From NCBI RefSeq assembly GCF_001552735.1, contig NZ_BCRT01000021.1, positions 310,001-374,000 on the forward strand: 64,000 nucleotides of DNA, written 5' to 3'. This document shows positions 1 to 8,154 of the stretch, piece by piece. The notes under the pieces were generated by a model. The model was not told where the DNA came from. It searched no databases and worked only from the letters and a program-made list of their open reading frames with translations. Within the stretch, counting starts at the first letter, position 1; each line of letters begins with the position of its first letter. The translations under genes and the position numbers were made by a program. This DNA is from Sanguibacter suarezii NBRC 16159 (GTDB lineage: Bacteria > Actinomycetota > Actinomycetes > Actinomycetales > Cellulomonadaceae).

Positions 1-21
1 GCCCGCGCGGTGGGCGCGGGC
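1..21. repeat. GC-rich inverted repeat downstream of flhB
   Basis: Arms GCCCGCGC (1-8) and GCGCGGGC (14-21) flank a 5-nt loop, 20 bp beyond the flhB stop codon. It could pause or end transcription of the flagellar operon, but there is no T-run and the next gene lies outside the window. Confidence 0.35.
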
Positions 22-41
22 GGCGCGGTGCGGGGTGGGGA

Positions 42-1172
42 TCATGCGGCGACCTTCGGTTCGGGCGGGGTGGGGACAAGGGTGGGGGTAGCCATGGTGC
101 GGATGCCGTCGGTGGCCCCGCCGCGACGCTTGAGCGCCATGACGAAGGCCAGCACCTGGGCGACGGCGGTGTAGAGGTCGGCGGGGATCTCCTGGCCCAG
201 CTCGCAGGCCCCGTGCAGGGCCCGGGCCAGGGGGATGTCGGAGATCATCGGCACCCGGGACTCGGCGGCCTTCTCTCGGATGCGGGTGGCCACGTGCCCG
301 GCGCCCTTGGCCACCACGCGCGGTGCGCCGGTCCCGGGCTCGTACTTGATGGCCACCGCGACGTGGGTCGGGTTGACCAGCACGACGTCGGCGTCGGCCA
401 CCGCGGAGATCATCCGGTTGCGGCTCATCGACAGCTGCTTGGACCGGATCGCGCCCTTGAGCTGGGGATCGCCCTCGGAGGACTTGTTCTCCTGCTTGAT
501 CTCGTAGCGCGACATTCGCGTCTTCTTGCGGTTGCGGCGCATGATGACGATGATGTCCGCGATCGCGAGGGCGATGCCCGCCGCGATCGCGCTCCACAGC
601 AGGGTGGCGATGCCGCCGCCGGCCGCGGAGAGGAGCGACGCGACCGACAGTCCGCCGGCGGTGAGCAGCACCGGCATGAGGTTCTGGATGGCGAGGTAGA
701 GCACCCCGCCCACGACCGCGGTCTTGGCCAGCGCCTTGACGCCCTGCCACAGCGCCTGGCCGCCGAAGGTGTTCTTGATCCCCTTGGCGATGTTGAACTG
801 GGTGAACCGCGGCTTGAGCTTCTTGGTGGAGATGTGGAAGCCGCCCTGGGCGCCGTTGGCGATGATCGCGGCGAGCACGACGACGACGAGCATCGGCGTC
901 AGGGACCGCAGGATCGTGTCCAGGCCGTCCCCGAGCAGGTCGACGAGGACGAGCGGATCGGGGTTGGCGATGACGTCGCGGACCTGGATGAGCTGGCTGG
1001 AGGCGGCCTCGCTGGCGTTGGAGAGGACGGTCGGCAGCATGACGGCCGCCGCACCGATGCCCAGCCACGAGCTGAGGTCCTGGGACTTCTGGAGGGAGCC
1101 GTCCTTGCGGACCTCCTTCATCCGCTTCGGTGTGGCCTTCTCGCTCTTCTCTCCGGAGTCGCCGCCGCTCAT
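42..1172 (-). CDS. flhB: Flagellar type III export protein FlhB
   Basis: FlhB is the membrane switch protein of the flagellar export gate; self-cleavage of its cytoplasmic domain changes export from rod/hook to filament substrates. The 376-residue length is normal. The N-terminus has the family motif GEKSEKATPKR, followed by about four hydrophobic segments (roughly 36-50, 92-106, 150-172, 185-212). The autocleavage motif NPTH is intact at residues 267-270. The C-terminus has a short Pro/Thr tail. The ATG overlaps the fliR stop by 4 bp (ATGA), indicating translational coupling in the fliO-P-Q-R-flhB export-gate block. Family identity is certain; no start ambiguity. Confidence 0.97.
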   Translation of the reverse strand: MSGGDSGEKSEKATPKRMKEVRKDGSLQKSQDLSSWLGIGAAAVMLPTVLSNASEAASSQLIQVRDVIANPDPLVLVDLLGDGLDTILRSLTPMLVVVVLAAIIANGAQGGFHISTKKLKPRFTQFNIAKGIKNTFGGQALWQGVKALAKTAVVGGVLYLAIQNLMPVLLTAGGLSVASLLSAAGGGIATLLWSAIAAGIALAIADIIVIMRRNRKKTRMSRYEIKQENKSSEGDPQLKGAIRSKQLSMSRNRMISAVADADVVLVNPTHVAVAIKYEPGTGAPRVVAKGAGHVATRIREKAAESRVPMISDIPLARALHGACELGQEIPADLYTAVAQVLAFVMALKRRGGATDGIRTMATPTLVPTPPEPKVAA

Positions 1173-1927
1173 GAGGTCACCCCCACGATGGTTGACAAGG
1201 ACGTCCCGGTCAGGGACTTCACGATCCTGGGCAGCGCCAGGAAGGTCAGCGAGGACAAGGTGAGGGTGAGCAAGATCTTCAGCGGGAAGCCGAGGGCGAA
1301 GGCGTTGAGCGCGGGGGCGACCCGGGTGAGCAGGCCCAGCCCGACGTCGGCCAGGAAGAGCACGACGACGATGGGCCCGGCGATCTGCAGGGCTGCCAGG
1401 AACATCCCGGTGAGGCCTTCGGTGACGGCCGTGCCCATCCGGGCGAGGTCGAGGGTGGCACCCAGGGGCATCGCGTCGAAGGTCCGCACCAGGCCCAGGA
1501 TGACGAGCTGGTACCCGTCCGAGGCGAAGAGCAGCACGATCGCGGTGAGCTGGTAGAGACGGGCGAACTGCGCGCCGTTGACCTGGGTCATCGGGTCGAA
1601 GCCCTGGGAGAGGGAGAAGCCGCCCATGAGGTCGATGAGCGCGCCCGCGGACTGCACGGCGGAGAAGACGAGGGAGACGAGGAAGCCGAGGGCCGCGCCG
1701 ATGACGACCTGCTGGACGAGGGAGCCCATGTACGCGGCGGTGTCCGCCGCAGCCGGGGCGCTGACCCGTGGGGAGACCGCCAGAGCCAGGCCCATCGCGA
1801 GCATGACGCGGACCGTGGAGGGGATGCCCTTGTGCGCGAACGGCGGGGCGATCACCAGGAAGGCGATCATCCGCACGCTCACGAGCATGAGTGACTCCAG
1901 GGTGGCCAGCGACAGGCTCAGCGTCAT
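1169..1927 (-). CDS. fliR: Flagellar export gate protein FliR
   Basis: FliR, with FliP and FliQ, forms the membrane channel of the flagellar type III export apparatus. The protein is 252 residues, the usual length, with six or so hydrophobic stretches. It also has recognisable family segments such as FLVIAPPF near residue 25 and GFSLSQGFDP near the middle. The start codon lies just downstream of the fliQ stop (4-bp gap) and the stop overlaps the flhB start. The fliP-Q-R-flhB order is the conserved one. Confidence 0.96.
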   Translation of the reverse strand: MTLSLSLATLESLMLVSVRMIAFLVIAPPFAHKGIPSTVRVMLAMGLALAVSPRVSAPAAADTAAYMGSLVQQVVIGAALGFLVSLVFSAVQSAGALIDLMGGFSLSQGFDPMTQVNGAQFARLYQLTAIVLLFASDGYQLVILGLVRTFDAMPLGATLDLARMGTAVTEGLTGMFLAALQIAGPIVVVLFLADVGLGLLTRVAPALNAFALGFPLKILLTLTLSSLTFLALPRIVKSLTGTSLSTIVGVTS

Positions 1928-1931
1928 GAGG

Positions 1932-2204
1932 TCAGCCGCCCAGCAGGCCGGGGATGCGCGCGAAGAGCTCGTGGGTGAAGGCCACCATCTCCGAGATCAT
2001 CCAGTGCCCGGAGACGAGCAGGGCCAGGGAGACGGCGATGGCCTTGGGCACGAAGCTCAAGGTCACCTCCTGCACCTGGGTGATCGACTGCAGCAGGGAG
2101 ACGGCGAAGCCGACGACGAGGGCGGTGATGAGGATCGGAGCGCACAGCTTGGCCGCGATGATCAGGCCCTGCACGCCGAGGTCGAGAACTGCTGAGGTGT
2201 CCAC
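1932..2204 (-). CDS. fliQ: Flagellar export gate protein FliQ
   Basis: This is the small two-helix subunit of the export channel, 90 residues as expected for FliQ. It has two hydrophobic segments (about 15-38 and 50-74) and the family segment SLLQSITQVQE between them. The start is a GTG; no strong Shine-Dalgarno sequence is visible, so translation probably depends on coupling to fliP, which ends 7 bp upstream. It lies between fliP and fliR. Confidence 0.95.
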   Translation of the reverse strand: MDTSAVLDLGVQGLIIAAKLCAPILITALVVGFAVSLLQSITQVQEVTLSFVPKAIAVSLALLVSGHWMISEMVAFTHELFARIPGLLGG

Positions 2205-2211
2205 GGCGGGC

Positions 2212-3129
2212 CTATCCGTAGCTTCCGACGAGGGCGGTGACGATGAGGCCCCACCCGTCGATGAGGACGAAGAGCAGGAGCTTGAAGGGCAGCGAGATCA
2301 TCACCGGCGGCAGCATCATCATGCCCATGGACATGAGCGAGGCGGAGACGACGAGGTCGATGACGAGGAAGGGGATGAAGATGACGAAGCCGATGATGAA
2401 GGCCGCCCGGAGCTCGGAGAGCATGAAGGACGGGATGAGGGTGAGCATCGGCACCGACGCGGCGTCGGCCGGGTTGGCCTGCTCTGCCGCGCGGGTGATG
2501 AGGGCGATGTCCTCCTCCCGGGTCTGGCCGAGCATGAACTCGCGCAGCGGACCCGAGCCGGCGTCCAGGGCGGCGGCGAAGTCGAGGCCGCCGTTCAGGT
2601 AGGGCTGCACGCCCAGCTCGTTCACGCTGGAGAGCACCGGGGCCATGATGAACAGGGAGAGGAAGAGCGCGAGGCCGGCGAGGACCTGGTTGGGCGGGAC
2701 ACCGGTGAGCCCGAGGGCGTTGCGGGTCAGGGCGAGCACGACGAAGATCTTGGTGAAGCTCGTCATCATGAGCAGCAGCGAGGGCACCACTGACAGCAGC
2801 GTGATGCCCAGCAGCACCACGATCGAGCTGGACGGCTTGGCGTTCTCACCGTTGAGGTTGATGGAGACGACGCCGGTCTCCTCGACCGGGGCGACGGGGT
2901 CCACCGGGTCGATGGGGTCGCCCGGGGCGGCGGGCAGCACCGCGGCGATGCTCGAAGCCGTTGCGGCGACGCTCGACGGGGCCGCAGCGACGCCGGCAGG
3001 GGCCGCGTACGCCGTGCCGGAGACGCTCATCCCAGCCACGACCGCGGCCAGTGCCAGGACGGCGAGCAGGAGGAGCCGTGCCGTCCGCCCGATGCTGACG
3101 CTCGGCCGGACGGGGCAGGTGGGGCTCAC
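2212..3129 (-). CDS. fliP: Flagellar export gate protein FliP
   Basis: FliP is the pore-forming subunit of the flagellar export gate. The 305-residue protein opens with a clear N-terminal signal sequence (hydrophobic run about 18-42). An unusual Ala/Pro/Asp-rich linker follows (about 43-83, with PxDPxDPxxPV repeats), then the conserved core. The core has TSFTKIFVVLALTRNALG, the PPNQVLAGLALFLS block and a hydrophobic C-terminal half. The linker makes it about 50 residues longer than typical FliP. The GTG start overlaps the fliO stop (GTGA). Confidence 0.96.
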   Translation of the reverse strand: MSPTCPVRPSVSIGRTARLLLLAVLALAAVVAGMSVSGTAYAAPAGVAAAPSSVAATASSIAAVLPAAPGDPIDPVDPVAPVEETGVVSINLNGENAKPSSSIVVLLGITLLSVVPSLLLMMTSFTKIFVVLALTRNALGLTGVPPNQVLAGLALFLSLFIMAPVLSSVNELGVQPYLNGGLDFAAALDAGSGPLREFMLGQTREEDIALITRAAEQANPADAASVPMLTLIPSFMLSELRAAFIIGFVIFIPFLVIDLVVSASLMSMGMMMLPPVMISLPFKLLLFVLIDGWGLIVTALVGSYG

Positions 3130-3743
3130 GAGGTGGGTCCGGTGCGCAGGGCGGCGCGGGCCTGGCGCCAGGTCGCCGGCGACAGGATCGAGCCGTTGAC
3201 GCTGCGCGGGGCGGCGGTGGCCGCCGCGAACACCTCGTCGAAGTCGGGGACCACGAGGGCGGGCACCGGTTCGGTCGCAGGCGCGCCGGACGCGGTCGAC
3301 GTGCTGGGAGTGCTGGGCGCGGTCGACGCCGGAGCACGCTTCTCGATCGTCATGGGGGCGAGCGCAGCGGCGTCGGCAGTCTGCTCGGCAGCTGCCTCGA
3401 CCAGGGCCGGTGCCTCGACCGTCGTGAGCAGCGAGATCCCCGCCTCGCTCACGCCGAGCACAAGACGCTGCCCGCCGACGTCCACCACGGCGACGCTCGC
3501 CTTGGGGCCGATCGCCTGGCGGCCCACGACCGCCACGACCGGCGCCGGGCGCTCGGCGCGGCGTCGTCCCCGGGCCGGGGCGCGTCCGACGACGCCGCCG
3601 GCCTTGCGCACCCAGCCGGCGAGCATGCCGTCCCCGCCGCGTCCGCTCGTCGAGTCGTCGAGTCGACGGCCCGCGTACCAGATGAGGCCGAGGACGACTG
3701 CGAGCGACAGGATCGTGCGGACGGCGAGGACGAGAGTGTCCAT
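3126..3743 (-). CDS. fliO: Flagellar biosynthesis protein FliO
   Basis: FliO is a poorly conserved membrane chaperone that helps assemble the FliP ring. This 205-residue ORF has one N-terminal transmembrane segment (about 5-25), a basic Arg-rich stretch (about 55-66) and then the short FliO domain (VVGRQAIGPKASVAVVDVGGQ, LGVSEAGISLL). An Ala/Thr/Pro-rich tail follows. The call rests on that domain and on the position immediately before fliP. The ATG overlaps the fliN stop by one base (TGATG). Confidence 0.88.
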   Translation of the reverse strand: MDTLVLAVRTILSLAVVLGLIWYAGRRLDDSTSGRGGDGMLAGWVRKAGGVVGRAPARGRRRAERPAPVVAVVGRQAIGPKASVAVVDVGGQRLVLGVSEAGISLLTTVEAPALVEAAAEQTADAAALAPMTIEKRAPASTAPSTPSTSTASGAPATEPVPALVVPDFDEVFAAATAAPRSVNGSILSPATWRQARAALRTGPTS

Positions 3744-4477
3744 CAGGCGAAGGCCTCCGCCTGGTCGACGATCTCGGTGATCCGCAGGCCGTAGTCCTCG
3801 TCGATGACGACGACCTCGCCGCGGGCGATGAGCCGTCCGTTGACCATGAGGTCCGCGGGGCTGCCGGCGACGCGGTCGAGCTCGATGACGGTGCCGGGGA
3901 CGAGCTCGAGCACCTGACGCACGGGCAGCTTGGCGCGGCCGATCTCGGCGGTGAGGGTCATCTCCACGTCGTAGAGCAGGCGCAGGTTGTCCCCGGCCGT
4001 TCCCACGCGCGCTGTCGGAGCGGTGGCCGGTGCCACGTTCTGGTCGGCGCGCAGGCGCAGCCCGAACCAGCCACGCACCTGGCCGACGGCCTCGAGGGAG
4101 AACACGTGCACGTCGTCGGCCCCGAAGGCGCTCCCGGCGTCACGGATGTGCGCCTCCCCGAGCACGCCCTCGCCGAGGGTGGCCGCAGCGGACTCCAGCG
4201 CGGGACGCAGCGCGTCCGCGACCGAGACGAGCGCACCCGCGCCGGCGCCGGACAGCGCCTCCTCGATGGCGGACTTGGCGACGACGACGAGGTCGGCGCT
4301 GCGCGTGCCGACGAGCGAGGCGGTCACGCTCACCTCGTCGGGTGAGGGGCCGTAGCCGGGCTGCTGCGCGACGGCGGTGAGCGGCACGTCGGAGGGGACC
4401 AGCAGCGCGAGCGCGTCGGCCGCGGCCTGGGTGAGGCGGGCGGTCTCGGGGGTGCGCCCCGTGTCAGTGGTGTTCAT
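3743..4477 (-). CDS. fliN: Flagellar motor switch protein FliN with extra N-terminal domain (FliY-like architecture)
   Basis: FliN is part of the C-ring that sets rotation direction and docks export substrates. The last 85 residues are a typical SpoA/FliN domain (LLYDVEMTLTAEIGRAKLPV, LVPGTVIELDRVAGSPADL, ARGEVVVIDEDYGLRI). Ahead of it lie about 155 residues not present in proteobacterial FliN. Their arrangement resembles the CheC-like half of FliY, but the helix around VADALRPALESAAATLG lacks the Asn of a CheC phosphatase site. At 244 residues it is about twice the length of enteric FliN. It is translationally coupled to fliM upstream and fliO downstream. Confidence 0.92.
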   Translation of the reverse strand: MNTTDTGRTPETARLTQAAADALALLVPSDVPLTAVAQQPGYGPSPDEVSVTASLVGTRSADLVVVAKSAIEEALSGAGAGALVSVADALRPALESAAATLGEGVLGEAHIRDAGSAFGADDVHVFSLEAVGQVRGWFGLRLRADQNVAPATAPTARVGTAGDNLRLLYDVEMTLTAEIGRAKLPVRQVLELVPGTVIELDRVAGSPADLMVNGRLIARGEVVVIDEDYGLRITEIVDQAEAFA

Positions 4478-5409
4478 CAGTCTGTCTCCTCAGCGTCCAC
4501 GATCTTGCAGGCCAGTTGTCGTCCGTTGTTCCCGGCGACCCCGTGGGCCAGGACGAGGTCGCCCACCACCACGTCGAGGGGGCGGGAGACGGGGTGGTTC
4601 AGGTGGATGACCTCACCGACGGTGAGGTTGACGACGTCGCGCGGGTGAACGACGAGCGGGCGCATGCGCACCCCGACGTCGACCGGCACCGTGTGCATCG
4701 TGTGGTGCAGGCGCTCGCTGGAGGTCGCGTGCTCGGCGATCTCCTCCTTGGAGCGCACCACCACGCCTTCCCCCGCGCGCATCGGCGCGAGCAGCACGTC
4801 CGCGGGCACCATGAGCGTGGCTGACGTCGCCCGCTCCGCGATGACCAGCGTGAACGTCGCCACGATGACCGCGTCGGAGGCCGGGACGGCCTGCACGAAC
4901 TGCGGGTTGTACTGGATGGAACGCACACGCACGTCGAGGGGGACGACGGCGGCGAAGGCGTAGCGCAGGTCGGCGAGCGCACCGGAGAGCATGTCGGTGA
5001 TGAGCGTCGTCTCGATCTCGGTGAGCTCGCGCGGCTTCTCCTCGCGGACGAGGCCCGGGCCGCCCAGCACGTAGTCGACCCACAGCATCGCGGTGTCGCT
5101 GGGGAACTGGAGCACCGCCGTCGAGCGGGTCTGCTCGACGCCGCACATCACCATCGTGGTGTGCACCGGCAACCGGCGGACGTACTCGTCGTAGGAGACC
5201 ATCTCGACGCCGTCGAGCGACACCCCGACCATGACCCGCAGGCGGGAGGTGAGCTGGGTGCCCCACTGGCGGGCAAAGGTCTCGAAGGACATCTCGAAGG
5301 CCCGGCCGTGCTCGCGGGCGAGGGTCATCGGGCGGCGGAAGTCGTAGGCCTCCGGCTGAGCTGGGCGTTGTCGGCGCGTCGCAGTGCGCGCTGTGTCCTG
5401 AACCGTCAC
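4477..5409 (-). CDS. fliM: Flagellar motor switch protein FliM (start at GTG 5409)
   Basis: FliM is the C-ring protein that links the CheY signal to FliG. Visible features are YDFRRP near the N-terminus, the middle domain (MSFETFARQWG onward, VDYVLGGPG) and a C-terminal SpoA domain. The open frame reaches 5472, but the added residues are hydrophobic and uncharacteristic. A sigma-28-type promoter at 5418-5445 also predicts transcription from about 5411. I therefore place the start at GTG 5409, giving 310 residues and an essentially leaderless mRNA. The N-terminus then reads VTVQDTARTATRR and lacks the LSQxEIDxLL-like CheY-binding helix. The stop abuts fliN. Confidence 0.88.
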   Translation of the reverse strand: MTVQDTARTATRRQRPAQPEAYDFRRPMTLAREHGRAFEMSFETFARQWGTQLTSRLRVMVGVSLDGVEMVSYDEYVRRLPVHTTMVMCGVEQTRSTAVLQFPSDTAMLWVDYVLGGPGLVREEKPRELTEIETTLITDMLSGALADLRYAFAAVVPLDVRVRSIQYNPQFVQAVPASDAVIVATFTLVIAERATSATLMVPADVLLAPMRAGEGVVVRSKEEIAEHATSSERLHHTMHTVPVDVGVRMRPLVVHPRDVVNLTVGEVIHLNHPVSRPLDVVVGDLVLAHGVAGNNGRQLACKIVDAEETD

Positions 5410-5417
5410 GAAGGCCA

Positions 5418-5445
5418 CCATCGGCACGTGCAGTGCGGGTATGAG
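5418..5445 (-). promoter_or_regulatory. Sigma-28-type promoter of fliM
   Basis: On the minus strand CTCAT (5445-5441) is followed after 15 nt by GCCGATGG (5425-5418). It has the same spacing as five other sites in this locus. Predicted initiation about 7 nt downstream falls at 5411, right at the GTG start of fliM. Confidence 0.75.
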
Positions 5446-5583
5446 GAAAAGCACGACGGACGTGCTCTCCACCCCTGACGAGGAGTCGCCGCGTCCGAGA
5501 AGGGACGGGCGGACGGTCGTCAGGTCATGCGGCGCCCTCCATGGCGCCCCGGCTCACCGGCATCCGTGCCGGTCACTGATCAC

Positions 5584-6090
5584 TCACTGAGTGACGTAGT
5601 CGGTCAGGTAGACGCCCATCACCTCGCCGTCGTACAGCTCGGCCAGCTCGTCGGCGAGCTCGATCTTGAGCATCGCCCGGGTGGCGGGGTCGGAGACCTC
5701 TTCGACCGTGCGGCCGGAGAAGAGAGCGATGGCCGCGTCGCGTGCCTTGGCGGCGTCGACCTCGAGCGCCTCGGTGGTCAGCTGCAGGCCGAGGCCCAGG
5801 CGCAGGTAGTGCCCCTGAGCGAGGTTGATGCTCATCGCCTCGACGGCGAGCACCGCACCGGGCTCCGGAGCCGGCTCGGCGGCCTCGGTGTCCTTGGGGG
5901 CGAAGACGAGGAAGTAGGCGGCCGCCGCGATCGCGACGACCAGCACCATGACAATGATCAGCAGCTTCTTGCTCTTGCGGGCTTTCGGCTCGTCGCCCTT
6001 GCCTGCCGCGGCGGGCTCGGTGGGCGCGGCACCGGAACGGGCGCCGATCGGCTTGCGGGGGGCGTTCATCACGCGCTGTTCGATGGGCAT
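5584..6090 (-). CDS. fliL: Flagellar basal-body associated protein FliL
   Basis: FliL is a single-pass inner-membrane protein around the stators that stabilises them under load. The product has a short basic cytoplasmic N-terminus and one transmembrane helix (about residues 45-66). A FliL domain follows with the typical motif FLVFAPKD after the helix, and the C-terminus ends TDYVTQ. I prefer ATG 6090 (168 residues) over TTG 6099, because GAGGAGG lies about 10 nt upstream of the ATG but too close to the TTG. It follows motB directly; 174 bp separate it from fliM. Confidence 0.92.
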   Translation of the reverse strand: MPIEQRVMNAPRKPIGARSGAAPTEPAAAGKGDEPKARKSKKLLIIVMVLVVAIAAAAYFLVFAPKDTEAAEPAPEPGAVLAVEAMSINLAQGHYLRLGLGLQLTTEALEVDAAKARDAAIALFSGRTVEEVSDPATRAMLKIELADELAELYDGEVMGVYLTDYVTQ

Positions 6091-6095
6091 CCTGC

Positions 6096-6971
6096 TCAAC
6101 CCTCCTCAAGGGTAGGAATCAACGGGAGCAGCTCCCGGATACGTTCTGGTTCGTCGCTCAGCACGACGAGGTCGACCCGGCGGTTGCCGGCGAGCCCCTC
6201 GGGAGTCTCGTTGGGCAGGAGGGGGCGGGCCTCCCCGAACCCGACTGCGGCGGCGCGGCTGCCGGGCAGCCCGCCGTTCTCCACCAGCCGGCGCAGCACC
6301 TGCGTCGCGCGGTCGGAGGAGAGCTCCCAGTTGGTCAGGTAGCGCGAGGTGGTGGGTACCGAGTTGGCGTGGCCTTCGACCGAGATCTCGTTCGGCAGGA
6401 CGGTGAGGTACGGGGCGACCGTGTCGATGACGATCTGCGACGTCTCGGTCAGCACCGCGCTCTCAGCGGCGAAGAACACCTCGTCGGTGACCATCCCGAT
6501 GATCAGGCCGCGCTCGTTGATGCGGAACTGCAACGCCCCGTCGAGGCCGCGCTCGGCCAGTGCCGCCTCGATGCGCTCGGCGAGCGCCTCCATGTCCGCG
6601 TACTCCGCGCGTGCCGCGGCGAGGTCTGCCGCCGCGACGGACTCACCCGAGCCGTTCTCCGTGCCGGTCTGGTGCGCCGCACCGGCCAGGGTGGGCACGA
6701 TCCCGTCGATCGTGGGGGCCACGACCTGGGAGCTCGTGTCGTTCATGAGGCCGGCGCCGTCGGTGAGGATCGAGACCTGCGGTGCGCCGAAGCCCGCGGC
6801 CAGGGAGGTGCGCAGCTCGTTGAACTTGTCCACGTCGACCTGGCTCATCGCATAGAGCACGATGAACAGCGCGACGAGGACGGTCATCATGTCGGAGTAG
6901 CTGACGAGCCAGCGTTCCTTGTCATCGTGCTCCTCCTCGACCTCGCGCTTGCGACGTCTGGGGGCACTCAC
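6096..6971 (-). CDS. motB: Flagellar stator protein MotB (start at GTG 6971)
   Basis: MotB is the stator subunit that anchors to peptidoglycan and carries the proton-binding Asp. The frame is open to 7169, but the upstream residues are an Arg/Pro-rich shadow of motA. GTG 6971 overlaps the motA stop (GTGA) and begins VSAPRRRKREVEEE, the usual MotB N-terminus, giving 291 residues. One transmembrane helix follows with the family segment WLVSYSDMMTVLVALFIVLYA; the Asp in SYSDMM corresponds to the conserved proton-carrying residue. The C-terminal OmpA/MotB domain has VEGHANSVPT, SSDRATQVLRRLV and NRRVDLVVL. Confidence 0.95.
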   Translation of the reverse strand: MSAPRRRKREVEEEHDDKERWLVSYSDMMTVLVALFIVLYAMSQVDVDKFNELRTSLAAGFGAPQVSILTDGAGLMNDTSSQVVAPTIDGIVPTLAGAAHQTGTENGSGESVAAADLAAARAEYADMEALAERIEAALAERGLDGALQFRINERGLIIGMVTDEVFFAAESAVLTETSQIVIDTVAPYLTVLPNEISVEGHANSVPTTSRYLTNWELSSDRATQVLRRLVENGGLPGSRAAAVGFGEARPLLPNETPEGLAGNRRVDLVVLSDEPERIRELLPLIPTLEEG

Positions 6972-7738
6972 GCTGCGGCCTTGAGCCGGAGCTCTCCCGC
7001 CGGCACGAGGGACCGCAGCCGCTCCCCGACCAGGCGCGGGTTGGCGCCGGACTGGACCGCGAGCAGACCTTCCAGGACCAGCTCCATCTGGGCGCACTCC
7101 AGGTCGGAGAGCCGCTTGAGCCGGTTGCCGATGGGGAACCACATGACGTTGGCGGAGGCGATGCCCCACAGGGTCGCGACGAAGGCCGCGGCGATCATGT
7201 GCCCCAGCTCGGACGGTTCGGCGAGGTTCTCGAGCACGTGGACGAGGGAGACCACGGTGCCGACGATGCCGATCGTCGGGGCGTAGCCGCCCATGTCGTT
7301 GAAGAACTTGTACGACGTCTTGTCCGACTGCCGCTTGGAGTGGATCTGGTCCTCGAGGATGGTGCGCAGGTCCTCGGGGTCGGTCCCGTCGATCGCGGAG
7401 CGCAGGCCGGACTTGAGGAACTCGTCGTCGATGTCGCGTGCGGCGTCCTCGAGGGCGAGCAGCCCTTCGCGGCGCGCGCGCTCAGCCAGGGAGACGATCG
7501 TGGCGATCGAGTCGTCCGGGGAGGTGGGCTTGCGGGTGAATGCGCCCGGCATGGCCTTGAGCGCGCCGACGGCGTCGCGCAGCGTGCCACCGGCGAGGGT
7601 GGCACCGAAGGTCGCGACGAAGACGAGGATCATCGGTGCGGGGAGCAGCACCGACGTGGGGCTGGCGCCCTCGATGAAGATGGCGGTGATGATCGCGCCG
7701 AAGGCGACGACCAGGCCGATCAGGGTTGCCGGATCCAC
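6968..7738 (-). CDS. motA: Flagellar stator protein MotA
   Basis: MotA is the ion-channel partner of MotB, whose cytoplasmic loop drives FliG. The 256-residue product begins with transmembrane segments (about 4-22 and 30-50), followed by a charged cytoplasmic loop. The conserved PxxG-containing third and fourth helices follow (GGYAPTIGIVGTVVSLVHVL, AAFVATLWGIASANVMWFPI). The GTG start overlaps the flbD stop (TAGTG), and its stop overlaps the motB start, so flbD-motA-motB-fliL form one translationally coupled unit. Confidence 0.96.
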   Translation of the reverse strand: MDPATLIGLVVAFGAIITAIFIEGASPTSVLLPAPMILVFVATFGATLAGGTLRDAVGALKAMPGAFTRKPTSPDDSIATIVSLAERARREGLLALEDAARDIDDEFLKSGLRSAIDGTDPEDLRTILEDQIHSKRQSDKTSYKFFNDMGGYAPTIGIVGTVVSLVHVLENLAEPSELGHMIAAAFVATLWGIASANVMWFPIGNRLKRLSDLECAQMELVLEGLLAVQSGANPRLVGERLRSLVPAGELRLKAAA

Positions 7739-8139
7739 TATGCGTCCTCCTTGGGGGCTGCCGTGACCAGGGACAGCTCCGGCTGGCGGTCACGACGCGA
7801 TGCCGTGTCCTGTGCGGGTGCCTCGTCAGGGTCTGCGGGCAGGCTCGGAGCGCTGCGCAGGTCGGGACGGCCGTCGGCGCGGGCTGAGTCTGCTGACTCG
7901 CGCTGGATGTCCTGAGCGCGAGCGATCATCCGGGAACGGTGCTCGTTGACGAGCTCGATCACCTGGTACATCGACTCCTGGACGATGTACTTGGTGCCGT
8001 CGACCAACGTCAAGATCGTGTCGGGCGCGCTGTCGATGCGCTGCACGAGGTCAGGGTTGACCGCGAAGGGTGGGCCGTTGAGGCGCGTCACGACTATCAC
8101 TTGTACATCCGTCCGTGGATACTTCTCCGGCCCGTCCAT
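7738..8139 (-). CDS. flbD: FlbD-family flagellar protein (start 8139 or 8100)
   Basis: FlbD proteins of Gram-positives and spirochaetes are small proteins found before motA-motB; they are unrelated to the Caulobacter regulator of the same name. The core is VTRLNGPPFAVNPDLVQRID, DTILTLVDGTKYIVQES and VIELVNEHR, matching the family's full usual length of about 70. A Ser/Ala/Asp-rich tail of about 60 residues is extra. The open frame begins at 8208, upstream of the predicted transcription start (about 8148), so it cannot be the true start. ATG 8139 would give a 9-nt leader; GTG 8100 (VIVVTRLNG) matches the family N-terminus best. Confidence 0.85.
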   Translation of the reverse strand: MDGPEKYPRTDVQVIVVTRLNGPPFAVNPDLVQRIDSAPDTILTLVDGTKYIVQESMYQVIELVNEHRSRMIARAQDIQRESADSARADGRPDLRSAPSLPADPDEAPAQDTASRRDRQPELSLVTAAPKEDA

Positions 8140-8154
8140 GAACCGTCTGCCTAC

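Noticed and set aside
6972-7169. N-terminal extension of motB to 7169
   Set aside because: The extra 66 residues are Arg/Pro/Gly-rich and overlap motA out of frame; the GTGA overlap at 6968-6971 gives the standard MotB start.
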